From: Oceanirhabdus sp. W0125-5
GTDB taxonomy: Bacteria > Bacillota > Clostridia > Clostridiales > Clostridiaceae
Reading direction: 5' to 3'
NCBI RefSeq assembly: GCF_027938815.1
Contig: NZ_CP115913.1
Coordinates: forward strand, 5,490,001-5,554,000
Length of the DNA stretch: 64,000 bases
The notes below the pieces were generated by a model. That model saw nothing but the letters and a program-made list of their open reading frames with translations, made no database searches and was not told the DNA's origin. Numbering within the stretch: position 1 is the stretch's first letter; each line of letters begins with the position of its first letter. Made by a program: the position numbers and the translations under genes. Shown one piece after another: positions 42,453 through 51,542 of this stretch.

Positions 42453-43574
42453 TTACTTATCAAAATTATTATATGCAATAATCCAATAAAGCGCTCTATT
42501 ATAACTCTTTGTTCCATCTTTAACTCCATTTGACTTCAAATGCAAATCATTGACCCAGTCACCTATCTTAGATAATAGACTCTCATGCTTATTCCAATAA
42601 TCTGTTTTATATTGCAAATCTCTCTTCACATCATCTGAAAGTTTCTCATTAAGCTTATTTAAAAGATCTGGATTTTCTTTTTTCAAAACTCGGCTTGTAA
42701 ATCTTAAGGCAAGCATATTACCTGAGTATTGGAAATCTGCATCGGGATGCTTTATACATAATATATATGCTATGAAATTGGCCTCATCCTCCTGAGCATA
42801 TCCCCTTTGATGAGCCATTTCATGCATTGATGTAAATGGCATCCATGTATAAGGCATGTTGGTGTTTATTGCTGGTTGTCCCGTATAGGGCCAGTAAATG
42901 CCTCCTACCATGTGACCAATAAACTCTGTTATAAAATGTTTAGGTGAGCCATAATCACCGCCTAAAGTAGGATAGTTTTGAGATGCTAACTTATACCCTA
43001 GCTCTGCTCTCTTAAAAATATCTTTATATCCACCTGATGCTGTCATTACATTATTCTCATCTACTTCTACTTCTTTTCTCAGCCTATTAAGCTCATATAC
43101 TGTATGTTCATGCAACTTTACTAATTCACTTTGGGTGTATTCTCTTTTTTCAATTCCAATAGTTTCTCCAAATGATATCCTATTATAATTTAGTCCCCAC
43201 AATACTATAAATAAAAAATAAAGTACAGAAAAAACAGTAGCTACATTTAATATAAAGCTTAATAGCAACTTAAACCTATACTTGCGTTTTCTTATCATAT
43301 TTATTACAGTATAAACAATATATACTGTTGTTCCTAACACAATAACCAATATAAATACTTCATATAGTGAAAAAGGAATTATATTTGTTATTTTGCTTAA
43401 TATTTCTCTGGTCACTTTATTAAATTTTATTGAATATATTTCTTCTGTTAATTGTGGATTTAATGAACAAATATATTTTAATATCATTGCAATTGGAAAT
43501 AATCCAATTAAAAAAAATCTCAAATCTATTTTCTTCATACCTATAGTTTTGTTTTCTAAATTTAAATTTTTCAT
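42453..43574 (-). CDS. DUF3810 membrane metallopeptidase-like protein
   Basis: 373 residues. Three membrane segments (about 16-36, 70-92 and 103-127) are followed by an extracytoplasmic domain. It contains SMHEMAHQRGYAQEDE with H251, E252 and H255, the gluzincin HExxH motif, and a nearby acidic residue (E264) that could be the third zinc ligand. FITEFIGHMVGGIYWPYTGQP is typical of DUF3810. Probably an integral membrane peptidase; substrate unknown. The start at 43574 is chosen because GGGG lies at proper spacing. Single gene. Confidence 0.85.
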   Translation of the reverse strand: MKNLNLENKTIGMKKIDLRFFLIGLFPIAMILKYICSLNPQLTEEIYSIKFNKVTREILSKITNIIPFSLYEVFILVIVLGTTVYIVYTVINMIRKRKYRFKLLLSFILNVATVFSVLYFLFIVLWGLNYNRISFGETIGIEKREYTQSELVKLHEHTVYELNRLRKEVEVDENNVMTASGGYKDIFKRAELGYKLASQNYPTLGGDYGSPKHFITEFIGHMVGGIYWPYTGQPAINTNMPYTWMPFTSMHEMAHQRGYAQEDEANFIAYILCIKHPDADFQYSGNMLALRFTSRVLKKENPDLLNKLNEKLSDDVKRDLQYKTDYWNKHESLLSKIGDWVNDLHLKSNGVKDGTKSYNRALYWIIAYNNFDK

Positions 43575-43709
43575 ACTCATCCCCTTTTTAAAAAATTATC
43601 TTAAACTAATATTTTACCATTTTAAATAATATTAAACAATTAATTACAATTATTAATTACTTAAATTTATCTTATATCATATAATATCCTTCCACGCCAT
43701 TGCAATTAC

Positions 43710-43738
43710 TTGACAAACACATTCTATGAGTATAAAAT
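43710..43738 (+). promoter_or_regulatory. Promoter of the DEAD-box helicase gene
   Basis: TTGACA (43710-43715), a 17-base spacer and TAAAAT (43733-43738), about 50 bases ahead of the ATG. Matches the sigma-A consensus well. Confidence 0.75.
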
Positions 43739-43788
43739 TACATGACGTTAATAATACATATATAATACTGAAGTTAAGGAGATTTTTT

Positions 43789-45072
43789 ATGGCAAATACT
43801 TTTGAAACTCTAGGATTAAATCCTAAATTAATAGACGGTTTAAAAAAATCATCAATCACAACTCCAACAGAAATCCAAAGCAAAGTTATCTCATTAGCTA
43901 TTGAAAACAATGATATTATAGGAGAATCAATGACTGGAAGTGGTAAAACATTAGCTTATTTACTTCCAATATTCCAAAGAATAGATGCAACAAAAAAAGA
44001 TTTACAAGCAATCATCTTAGCTCCAACACATGAATTAGTTCAACAAATTAAAAATGAAATTGAACTACTTGCAAAGAATTCTGATATACCAGTAAAATCT
44101 GCTGCCATAATAGGTGAAGTAAACATCAAAAGACAAGTTGAGGCTTTGAAAAATAAACCTCACATTGTTGTTGGCTCAACGGGCAGAATACTTGAGTTAA
44201 TTGGAATGAAAAAATTAAAACCTCATAATGTTAAAACTATCGTAATTGACGAGTGCGACCGAATGCTTGATGAAAATAATATAAGTAATGTTAAAGCAGT
44301 AATAAAGACAACTCTTAGAGATCGTCAACTTATGGCATTCTCAGCATCTGTAAATGAAGCAAGTGTTAAGGAAGCTAGAGAATTGATGAAATCACCAAAA
44401 GAGATTTTTGTTAAAACATCACTAGAAGCTACTACCATAGAACATATATATATCGAATCTGAACAGAGAAAGAAATTTAAAATACTTAGAAAAGCAATAT
44501 ATGCTTCAAAGATGAAAAAATCAATAGTCTTCATTAATAAAAATGAACTGATTCAAGATATTACAGCTCAGTTAAAACATCATAACTTTAAGGTCGTTTC
44601 CCTTTTTGGAAATGCTTCAAAAGAAGATAGAAAAATAGCATTAAAAAGTCTTAGAACCGGCAAAGCCAATATCCTAGTTTCTTCAGATTTAGCCGCTAGG
44701 GGACTAGATGTAAAAGGATTAACTCATGTTTTCAATCTTGATATTCCTGAAGATTTCAAAGAATATGTTCATAGAGCTGGAAGAACAGGTCGTGCTGGAA
44801 AATCCGGTATGGTTGTTTCAATAGCAACAGAAATAGAAGTTGCTCAATTAAAGAAAATATCTAAAAAATTCAACATTAAGATAGAAGAGAAAGATCTTTC
44901 TGAAGGAAAAGTCGTTGATAAAACTTCTAAAAAGAATTATGATAGTTTCAAAAAAAGGACTGATTCCAAAAAGCCTTATAAAGGTCAGAAGACTACTGGT
45001 TCTAAAAAGTCAGATAGTATGAAGAAAACTTCAGATTCAAAACGACCACATAACTTTAAGAAAACAAAATAG
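43789..45072 (+). CDS. DEAD-box ATP-dependent RNA helicase
   Basis: 427 residues. Motifs in order are FETLGLNPKLIDGLKKSSITTPTEIQ (Q motif), SMTGSGKT (Walker A), PTHELV (Ia), a DECD variant of motif II (IDECDRML), FSAS (III), VSSDLAARGLDVKG (V) and HRAGRTGRAGKSG (VI). A Lys/Ser-rich tail (about 385-427) probably binds RNA. It remodels RNA duplexes in ribosome assembly or mRNA decay. The start at 43789 has AAGGAG seven bases upstream; the reading frame extends 21 codons further without a site. DECD rather than DEAD is unusual but conservative. Confidence 0.93.
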   Translation: MANTFETLGLNPKLIDGLKKSSITTPTEIQSKVISLAIENNDIIGESMTGSGKTLAYLLPIFQRIDATKKDLQAIILAPTHELVQQIKNEIELLAKNSDIPVKSAAIIGEVNIKRQVEALKNKPHIVVGSTGRILELIGMKKLKPHNVKTIVIDECDRMLDENNISNVKAVIKTTLRDRQLMAFSASVNEASVKEARELMKSPKEIFVKTSLEATTIEHIYIESEQRKKFKILRKAIYASKMKKSIVFINKNELIQDITAQLKHHNFKVVSLFGNASKEDRKIALKSLRTGKANILVSSDLAARGLDVKGLTHVFNLDIPEDFKEYVHRAGRTGRAGKSGMVVSIATEIEVAQLKKISKKFNIKIEEKDLSEGKVVDKTSKKNYDSFKKRTDSKKPYKGQKTTGSKKSDSMKKTSDSKRPHNFKKTK

Positions 45073-45132
45073 TACTATATGTGTAGAACATATACTTATT
45101 TTATGCTATAATGAAAAAGCTTTTCCAAAAAT

Positions 45133-45172
45133 AAAATCCTTGGTATTTACCAAGGATTTTATCTTTCTTTAG
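45133..45172 (+). terminator. Intrinsic terminator after the helicase gene
   Basis: AAAATCCTTGG and its complement enclose a 6-base loop; the plus strand continues ATCTTTCTTT. Confidence 0.85.
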
Positions 45173-45217
45173 TTATCTACAATTAATTGTTATTACATAT
45201 AAACATACTTTTAAAAC

Positions 45218-45291
45218 TTATCCACATTTCAAGTTCTAATTTAATCTCAACTGTGTATAACTTATGATTTCATGTGAATAATTGTGGATAT
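45218..45291. promoter_or_regulatory. Cluster of DnaA-box-like sites
   Basis: TTATCCACA (45218-45226, plus strand) is a perfect consensus DnaA box. Minus-strand matches TTATACACA (45260-45252), TTATTCACA (45281-45273) and ATATCCACA (45291-45283) lie within 75 bp. The sequence is AT-rich. No dnaA, dnaN or other replication gene is nearby, so this is more likely a DnaA-binding or titration site than an origin (inference). Confidence 0.5.
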
Positions 45292-45306
45292 TTTCAGAAA
45301 TTTATT

Positions 45307-45545
45307 TTAATTCACTTGATTATACGAAATCCTAGATAGTTTTTTATATATTTTCATAGCTTCTTCTATAGTAGAACATGGTGCTGAGATTAAATATCCA
45401 TCTTTTTATCATCAATATATATCACTCCTCGAAACTTATCACCTTTAAATCCATCCCTTTTCACCTTTTTCTTTTTCTAGTAAGCACCATTTATAATTAT
45501 CAGTAACAGAAATATTATCAATCTCTTATCTCATCATATGATAAA
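45307..45545 (-). pseudogene. Decayed SH3-type lipoprotein gene
   Basis: Fragments in different minus-strand frames read ITLSYDEIRD, VTDNYKWCLLEKEKGEKGW, GDKFRGVIYIDDKK and DGYLISAPCSTIEEAM, the last ending SYNQVN before TAA at 45307. The second is close to the SH3 segment of the intact lipoprotein at 53185-54426 (TDNKEWCLVERENGEKGW). Frameshifts and stops separate the pieces. It is the tail of a former gene. Confidence 0.65.
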
Positions 45546-45588
45546 GTTATTTCTATTAAATTCTATTTACTCTTAGATAACTTTCAAT

Positions 45589-45777
45589 TTATCTATCAAC
45601 TACTACCTTTCTCTCTGAATCCAATAGTGGTGTAATTGAATTCTCCCCTGTTCCAGCAGTCATTAAATAATTAACTCCTGTCTGAGTATCAATTACAATA
45701 TATATTCCAACACCAACTCCTAATAAATGTTCTTCTTTAATCACAAATCGCTTTTCTTTTTTCTCTTTACCAAACAT
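45589..45777 (-). CDS. DUF6440-family small protein
   Basis: 62 residues. FVIKEEHLLGVGVGIYIVIDTQTGVNYLMTAGTGENSITPLLDSERKVVVDR matches small Firmicute proteins of DUF6440, with a conserved core of beta strands. No signal peptide. The start codon has GGGAGGAG upstream. It is the last gene after the ABC-2 permeases and may be co-transcribed. Function unknown. Confidence 0.75.
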   Translation of the reverse strand: MFGKEKKEKRFVIKEEHLLGVGVGIYIVIDTQTGVNYLMTAGTGENSITPLLDSERKVVVDR

Positions 45778-45813
45778 GTATAACTCCTCCCTAAAATCTG
45801 ATTCTGAATTTAT

Positions 45814-46908
45814 CTATTTATTAACATAATCCCTTAACTTATAATTCCCTGCCGTAAATAAAGCTAATGCCATCAATAATAACACAAAAACATTAGGAAA
45901 TAATTGAGAGTTTTCCAAACTAGTTAATGCCCAGTATTGAGGGGTAAATTTAGCTAGATTTATAAGTATCCACGGAATATTTGTTAACATATCTGATGCT
46001 AAAGCTATCAAACTTATAAAGAAAGTTACAATACAAATTAAAATTGTTATGAGTGATGCAACTGTTGGTTCATTAATTATCCTGGTAATAAATACACCGA
46101 GGCTTATAGAAAACATACTTGTTAATATTATATTTATTAAAGCTATGTGGAAATTCATTAAGGAATATCCTAATATGAATTTTCCTAATACCAAAATCAA
46201 AGTATATATAACTATCTGCTGTAGAAGCATTGCTAAATATATACTTCCTATTACTTCATACCCTTTATTAGGTGTGGTTACAGCCCTAGATAATATCCTG
46301 TGTTTTTTTAAGTTTAAGATTTCTGTACCTATTCCGCTAGATGATAAAATTATAAAATAAATTATTAGCATGGTAGCAAGAAACAAGTTTTTACCTACAC
46401 GCCTTTTATATGGCTTCACTTCACTTTTAATTATTCCTTTTGAAAGTTCCTCTTTATCTTCAATAATATCCTTTTTTAATAAAAGCTCTTCTCTTATTCT
46501 TTTATTTACTTTATCACTTATATTCATCTCAAAGAGTAAAGTACTATTACCTTCTTCTCTTTTAAAACTCTTGATGATTGGTTTAACACCATTCTTTATT
46601 TCTTCAGTAAACTCTTTTGGTATTCTATACACTACCACCACATCATTATTTTCTAAAAGCTCCATTGCTTTCTCATCTTCATTATAGAATACATATTTAT
46701 TTATATTTAATTCCTTCAATATTTCAGAAGCATAAGTGCCTTCATCATTTACGCTATATGCTGCCTCTATATCTGGTGATGATTTACCCCCGAAATCAAA
46801 GCTAATTCCAATGAGTAAAACCAAGGGCATTAAAAAGGAAAATGCAATAGTTTTAGGATCTTTGATCATTCTTTTGAAATATATTAAGCTAATTCTTAAA
46901 ACCTTCAT
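45814..46908 (-). CDS. ABC-2-type permease, second of the LnrN-like pair
   Basis: 364 residues. An N-terminal membrane segment is followed by a large extracytoplasmic region and five C-terminal helices, the ABC-2 membrane plan (ISFDFGG...YSVNDEGTYAS). It overlaps the upstream permease stop by one base, so the two are translated as a unit. With the ATPase it resembles the LnrLMN/YhfK-like linearmycin exporters. Probable function: expelling membrane-active drugs, lipids or peptides. Confidence 0.86.
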   Translation of the reverse strand: MKVLRISLIYFKRMIKDPKTIAFSFLMPLVLLIGISFDFGGKSSPDIEAAYSVNDEGTYASEILKELNINKYVFYNEDEKAMELLENNDVVVVYRIPKEFTEEIKNGVKPIIKSFKREEGNSTLLFEMNISDKVNKRIREELLLKKDIIEDKEELSKGIIKSEVKPYKRRVGKNLFLATMLIIYFIILSSSGIGTEILNLKKHRILSRAVTTPNKGYEVIGSIYLAMLLQQIVIYTLILVLGKFILGYSLMNFHIALINIILTSMFSISLGVFITRIINEPTVASLITILICIVTFFISLIALASDMLTNIPWILINLAKFTPQYWALTSLENSQLFPNVFVLLLMALALFTAGNYKLRDYVNK

Positions 46909-48080
46909 TACTCATTCCCCCATTTTATTCTAACTTTAATTAGACTAACTATATAGAATAGAATTGCTACTATAATTATTAAACATAGATACAATTTAGT
47001 TGATTCTAATGAATTATAAATAAGAAAATTTTTATATGCTTTATTTATAAGCACATCTGGAGAATACTTTCCTAAAGTTCTAAGAAAAACATTATCTCTA
47101 ATGGAGTCCTGTGACATGAACATTCCTCCAGCAACAATCTGATAAATTAATAGTGTATTCATTACAATAGTTCCTGATTTCTTTTTGAAAAATGCCATAA
47201 AAAATCCTGTTACTGCTGTTACTAATATACTCTGTACAAAAGTTATCAATATAAGTAATGGTATTGAACCCTTAAAGGATAATCCCATAACTCTATAACC
47301 AAATACATATAGTAAATTAAAAATAACTGCCATAATATAGATTGATACCAAGCCATAGTTAAAGTACTCCGTTCTAGTTATAGCTGTTGACATTATCCTT
47401 CTACTTATTCCAATCTCCGTCTCTATATATTGTGAACTAGCTAAGGTCATTATTAACATAATAAATAAAAAACCAAGGAATGTTATAGAATAATACTCAT
47501 ATGAAGTAAAGTTTTTTCTTGTTTTTATTATGCTCCCTTCTATTAAGCTTGCGCTATATACACTCTTTATTTCATTATTTATATTTTGAAATAATTCCTC
47601 CTTTTCCTGTTGAGAAATATCCTTATTATCTATATTCCTCTTTATAAGGTATTGGTAACTAATTTCTTCATTATACTTATCTAATAATCCTGAAATTATA
47701 GTTGAAGATCTTTTTGTTCCAGAGTCCTTTTCATTAATTTCTATATTAAATTCCTTTAAAGACATTAAACTATTTTCATATCCATTTGGAATTAATATTT
47801 CAAGTTTTATCTTTTCTCCATCTTCTTTTATTTCAATGATTTTCTTCATCTCATTGCTGTTGAAAAATTCTATTAAAGTCTTTGACGCTTTCGAATTATC
47901 TTCATCTTTAATTGTAATCATAATTGGCTTAATATTACTTGGTTGTGTAAATGAATCACTTAAAATATATGACATTATGACTCCTAAAGCTATAGGAAAT
48001 ACCATAAAAACAAATACAAAGATTGGAAACTGTTTTATTATACTTATCATTGCTACTTTAACAAATGCCTTCAACTTCAT
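46908..48080 (-). CDS. ABC-2-type permease, first of the LnrM-like pair
   Basis: 391 residues. The same ABC-2 layout as its neighbour, with a large extracytoplasmic loop between TM1 and TM2 and five helices at the end (VMNTLLIYQIVAGGMFMSQDS). The start at 48080 has GGAGG eight bases before it; a GTG three codons upstream lies inside that site. It follows the ATPase gene by 12 bp and couples to the next permease. Confidence 0.86.
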   Translation of the reverse strand: MKLKAFVKVAMISIIKQFPIFVFVFMVFPIALGVIMSYILSDSFTQPSNIKPIMITIKDEDNSKASKTLIEFFNSNEMKKIIEIKEDGEKIKLEILIPNGYENSLMSLKEFNIEINEKDSGTKRSSTIISGLLDKYNEEISYQYLIKRNIDNKDISQQEKEELFQNINNEIKSVYSASLIEGSIIKTRKNFTSYEYYSITFLGFLFIMLIMTLASSQYIETEIGISRRIMSTAITRTEYFNYGLVSIYIMAVIFNLLYVFGYRVMGLSFKGSIPLLILITFVQSILVTAVTGFFMAFFKKKSGTIVMNTLLIYQIVAGGMFMSQDSIRDNVFLRTLGKYSPDVLINKAYKNFLIYNSLESTKLYLCLIIIVAILFYIVSLIKVRIKWGNE

Positions 48081-48092
48081 ACTTAACACCTC

Positions 48093-49031
48093 CTAATCCC
48101 TTAATTTTTTTCCTGTTAAGGCTAGGAATACTTCTTCCAATGAAGGTTCCTCAAAATTTATTCCTTTAATTTTCACATTATAACTTTGTATGATTTTTAA
48201 TAGTCCTTCTAACTTAAAATAATTTTCTTCTACTAAGAGTTTGATTAATCCATCTTCTTCACTGCAATCCTTAACACCATCTATTGATTTAAATTTTAGT
48301 AGCATCTCTCCTGTATACTCATTTAATTTTAAGATAACCTTATTTTTATCACTAATCATTGATTTAACTTGTTTTTTACTACCATAAGCTATTTCATTTC
48401 CAAGGTCCATTATAAAGATTTTATTACACAGAAGATCTACTTCTTCCATATAATGAGATGTATATATAACCGTTGTCTTATATTCTCTATTAATTCTTTT
48501 AGTAAATTCAAAAATATGATTTCTAGATTGTGGGTCTATACCAACAGTAGGTTCATCCATTATCAATATTTTTGGATGGTGCATTATTGCTGCTGCTATA
48601 TTAAGCCTTCTTTTCATTCCTCCTGAAAATTTCTTTATCTTTTCCTTTTTCTTTTCCAAAAGCCCTGTTATTTCCAATGCTTCATTTATTCTTTCCTTAA
48701 GCAAAGCTCCCTTTAGTCCATATAGACTTCCGAAAAATTCAAGATTATCATAGGCTGAAACACTTTCAAACAACGCTACCTCCTGTGGAACAAGACCGAT
48801 ATGCTCCTTTGCCTTCAGAGGATTCTTTTTTATACAATGACCTCCAATGGTTATCTCTCCTCCATTGCTTTCCCAGAGCCCTGTCATTATATTTATTAAT
48901 GTGGATTTTCCTGCTCCATTAGGACCAATAAGTCCAAATATATCCCCTTCCTCAACTGAAAAAGATATATTATCTAAAACTAATTTATCATCAAAACGCT
49001 TTGTAACATTTCTTACTTGAATTGAACTCAT
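48093..49031 (-). CDS. ABC transporter ATPase of the LnrL type
   Basis: 312 residues. Walker A GPNGAGKST, Q-loop LVPQEVALF, signature FSGGMKRR, Walker B ILIMDEPTVGIDP and H-loop YTSHYME are intact. The last 80 residues (GVKDCSEEDGLIKLLVEE... LEEVFLALTGKKLR) form the C-terminal regulatory domain of this class. The start at 49031 has AGGAGGAG at good spacing. It energises the two permeases downstream; the two-component genes lie upstream beyond the hairpin-rich repeat. Confidence 0.93.
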   Translation of the reverse strand: MSSIQVRNVTKRFDDKLVLDNISFSVEEGDIFGLIGPNGAGKSTLINIMTGLWESNGGEITIGGHCIKKNPLKAKEHIGLVPQEVALFESVSAYDNLEFFGSLYGLKGALLKERINEALEITGLLEKKKEKIKKFSGGMKRRLNIAAAIMHHPKILIMDEPTVGIDPQSRNHIFEFTKRINREYKTTVIYTSHYMEEVDLLCNKIFIMDLGNEIAYGSKKQVKSMISDKNKVILKLNEYTGEMLLKFKSIDGVKDCSEEDGLIKLLVEENYFKLEGLLKIIQSYNVKIKGINFEEPSLEEVFLALTGKKLRD

Positions 49032-49152
49032 AAAACTCCTCCTATAATTTACTTTATTCAACATCCCTAAACTTACGTTTTACCCCCTACATACTTAACT
49101 CTTAATTATATAATAGAATATTTGAAAAACTTTTACTATTGTCCTAGGTAAT

Positions 49153-49177
49153 AAAAAAAAGCGACTTAAGTCACTTT
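49153..49177 (-). terminator. Terminator candidate between two-component and ABC genes
   Basis: Minus strand AAAGTGAC pairs with GTCGCTTT (one G-U) over a TTAA loop and is followed by eight T residues. It would stop transcription coming from the response-regulator gene. Confidence 0.7.
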
Positions 49178-49254
49178 AAAAGTCATGTCTACATATTCCA
49201 TGCTCAAAATTGATTTATTCAAATGGATTAATTGTATTATAACCACCAATACAC

Positions 49255-49537
49255 AAAGCGTATGTTAAAAGAAATGTATAATGTATAATGGATAATTGAT
49301 AATTGATAATGTATAATGATAGATGTTTCTGCTTACTCAGAAACTACATTTTATTGGTCTTTAAGATAAAAAATATTACTCATTTTATCTGTGATAAAAT
49401 ATTGTATTTAAGCTACAATGTTTCATATGAATCAAACGAGTAAACCCTTTATTGTCCAAGGAACAATAAAGTTAAGATTTCTCATAGAGAAATGTCCATC
49501 ATTCTCCATTCTACATTATCAATTATACATTCGCTTT
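49255..49537. repeat. Hairpin-rich MITE-like repeat
   Basis: About 283 bp bounded by AAAGCG at the left and CGCTTT at the right, with inward-reading similar ends rich in ATGTATAATTGATAATG. Inside are hairpins GTTTCTG/CAGAAAC, TTTATTGTCC/GGAACAATAAA and ATTTCTC/GAGAAAT. It has no ORF. Its right end coincides with the response-regulator stop codon. A related segment lies inside the IS6-like element near 9800-9870. Confidence 0.65.
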
Positions 49538-50187
49538 TATTTTACAATTCCGCTCTTAAATGCAAAAATAACTATTTGAGTTCTATCTCTTAAATCTAAT
49601 TTAGATAAGATTGAACTAATATTATTTTTAATAGTCCCTTCTGAAAGGTGCAACTTCTGCCCTATTTCTTTATTTGTTAATCCATTTGCTATTTCTTGAA
49701 TTATTGTTACTTCCCTCTCAGTTAAACCATATTTACGACTAACCTCTTCCTCACTACATTTATTACCCAAACCATTGTCTATAAATTTATTTGCTACGTC
49801 TTGATGTACCACAACATTTCCTTTAAAAGATGCCTTAATTCCCTCATAGAGCAAATCATAGGAGCTATCCTTTAAAAGATACCCAGAAGCTCCATGCTTT
49901 AGGGCTTCATGTATATATTCTCCATCGTTAAAGGTAGTTAAAATTAAAACCTTTATATCTTTAAATTCTTCTTTTATTATTCTAGTTCCTAAAACACCAT
50001 CGCATTTAGGCATTCTAATATCCATAAGTACAACATCTACATCATTTTCCCTACAACTATTAAGAGCTTCCTCTCCATTTTCACAAAGTGCCACAACTTC
50101 AATATCACTATATGTAGAAAGAATTATCTTTAATCCATCTCTTATTAACTTCTCATCATCTGCTATAACAATCCTAATTTTCTCCAT
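49537..50187 (-). CDS. NarL/LuxR-type response regulator
   Basis: 216 residues. The receiver domain contains the acidic pair ADDE, phosphoacceptor Asp in VVLMDIRMP, TT in LILTTFND and Lys in LLKDSS. The C-terminal helix-turn-helix is LTEREVTIIQEIANGLTNKEIGQKLHLSEGTIKNNISSIL. The ATG follows AGGGGGA. The gene begins 27 bp after the histidine kinase, so they form a two-component pair. Its stop codon is at the edge of the MITE-like repeat. The likely target is the ABC operon downstream. Confidence 0.94.
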   Translation of the reverse strand: MEKIRIVIADDEKLIRDGLKIILSTYSDIEVVALCENGEEALNSCRENDVDVVLMDIRMPKCDGVLGTRIIKEEFKDIKVLILTTFNDGEYIHEALKHGASGYLLKDSSYDLLYEGIKASFKGNVVVHQDVANKFIDNGLGNKCSEEEVSRKYGLTEREVTIIQEIANGLTNKEIGQKLHLSEGTIKNNISSILSKLDLRDRTQIVIFAFKSGIVK

Positions 50188-50214
50188 AACCGTCCCCCTA
50201 TAACTTAAAAATGA

Positions 50215-51399
50215 TTATCTATTTATTTCATAAATTTCATTTTTAACTTTCATATCTTTACGATTTAATACAACCTTTAGGAAAAACCCTTCATTTTTTT
50301 TACTGTTATATTGTACTCTTCCACCAAGTTCATTTACTCTCTCATATATACTAGTAAGTCCAACACCTTTTATAACTTTATCAGTACCATCTCCGTTATC
50401 CTTCATGGTAATAATCAAATTATCTTTATTAAAAGTCATAAATATATTAACTCTATTCGCTTGTCCATGTCTTAATGAATTGGAAAGGAACTCTTGAACA
50501 ACTCTATAAATTACAAAAGATTGGTCTGTGTTTAATGTCCACTTTTCCTTTGTAAATCCAAGTCTAACATCAACACCTGTAAGCTTAGTGAAATTTTTAA
50601 TCAGTTCTTCTACTGCTAATATACCTGCGTATTTTTCATATTCCTCTGGCTTTAATTGTCTTACTGCATCTCGTACCTCTTGTAGACTATTTTTTGCATA
50701 CTCTCTTAAGTTACTTGCTATCCCTGCAGCAACTTCACCATCCTGCTTTGCTATCTTCTCTACAGCACCAAGCTGAATCATTATGGTAGATAAATTATGA
50801 CCAACACTATCATGTATTTCTCTAGATATTCTGTTTCTCTCACGTAGAAGAGTTAATTCTTCAATAGAGTTTGCATAAGCTTCTAAGTCTTTGTTAGCTT
50901 TCTTTAATTTTTCCTCTGAAATCCTAAGCTTATCATATAAATTTTCTGCATTTATTTTTCTATTATTTTCTTCTTTTATATATGTAGATGATACAATTAA
51001 AATTATTAATGCTGAAACACTTGATATAATCTCACTTATACTAGCATTATTAATAACAAAAACCATTATTGATATAGTTACTCCATTTATTATATAACTT
51101 AATATTCCTTTTAAAAGAAAAGCTCCATCTAATACAGTTATAAAAAAATAAAAGAATCCTATTCCACCGTAATTTTTATAACAAACATATGATAATATCA
51201 ACTCTAATATTATAGATCCAATAACTATAAATTTCTTTTTATTAAAAATAAAAAATCTTACCTGATTATTTATTATATATAGAAGCATTAATATAACAGC
51301 ATAAGCATCAACATTATCTTTTCGAAATATTACTATTCCAAATACAAGTATCATTATAGCTATATTTCTTCCTATTATTAAGAATTTGCTATTTTCCAT
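50215..51399 (-). CDS. Histidine kinase of the NarX/DesK type
   Basis: 394 residues. Five or six hydrophobic segments (about 7-140) with very short loops form an intramembrane sensor. A coiled coil (about 150-200) leads to ERNRISREIHDSVGHNLSTIMIQL with the phospho-His, and the ATPase part has NSLRHG and DNGDG. The lack of an extracytoplasmic domain and pairing with an ABC exporter match kinases that sense membrane-active antibiotics. The start is set at 51399, where AGGTG precedes the ATG; the upstream ATG has no ribosome binding site. Confidence 0.9.
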   Translation of the reverse strand: MENSKFLIIGRNIAIMILVFGIVIFRKDNVDAYAVILMLLYIINNQVRFFIFNKKKFIVIGSIILELILSYVCYKNYGGIGFFYFFITVLDGAFLLKGILSYIINGVTISIMVFVINNASISEIISSVSALIILIVSSTYIKEENNRKINAENLYDKLRISEEKLKKANKDLEAYANSIEELTLLRERNRISREIHDSVGHNLSTIMIQLGAVEKIAKQDGEVAAGIASNLREYAKNSLQEVRDAVRQLKPEEYEKYAGILAVEELIKNFTKLTGVDVRLGFTKEKWTLNTDQSFVIYRVVQEFLSNSLRHGQANRVNIFMTFNKDNLIITMKDNGDGTDKVIKGVGLTSIYERVNELGGRVQYNSKKNEGFFLKVVLNRKDMKVKNEIYEINR

Positions 51400-51501
51400 A
51401 TTTTCACCTATTCCAAAATTAGTTAATCTCTTATTTATTTTAAATAGTACCATATTTTGTAATTTAGTTCAATTTATTCACATCATCTATTAGCATAATA
51501 A

Positions 51502-51529
51502 TTAAGCCCGTCTATACGGACAGGCTTAA
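51502..51529 (-). terminator. Terminator after the CPBP protease gene
   Basis: Minus strand TTAAGCCTGTC pairs with the AGACGGGCTTAA arm over a short loop, followed by TTATTAT. Confidence 0.7.
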
Positions 51530-51542
51530 GTTTAACTTATAT

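Noticed and set aside
45200..45300. Chromosomal origin of replication
   Set aside because: DnaA-box-like sites occur, but dnaA, dnaN, recF or gyrase genes are absent and the number of sites is small.
49255..49537. CRISPR array, because of repeated ATGTATAATTGATAATG-like words
   Set aside because: No regular spacing, no distinct spacers and no cas genes; repeats are simple sequence within one element.
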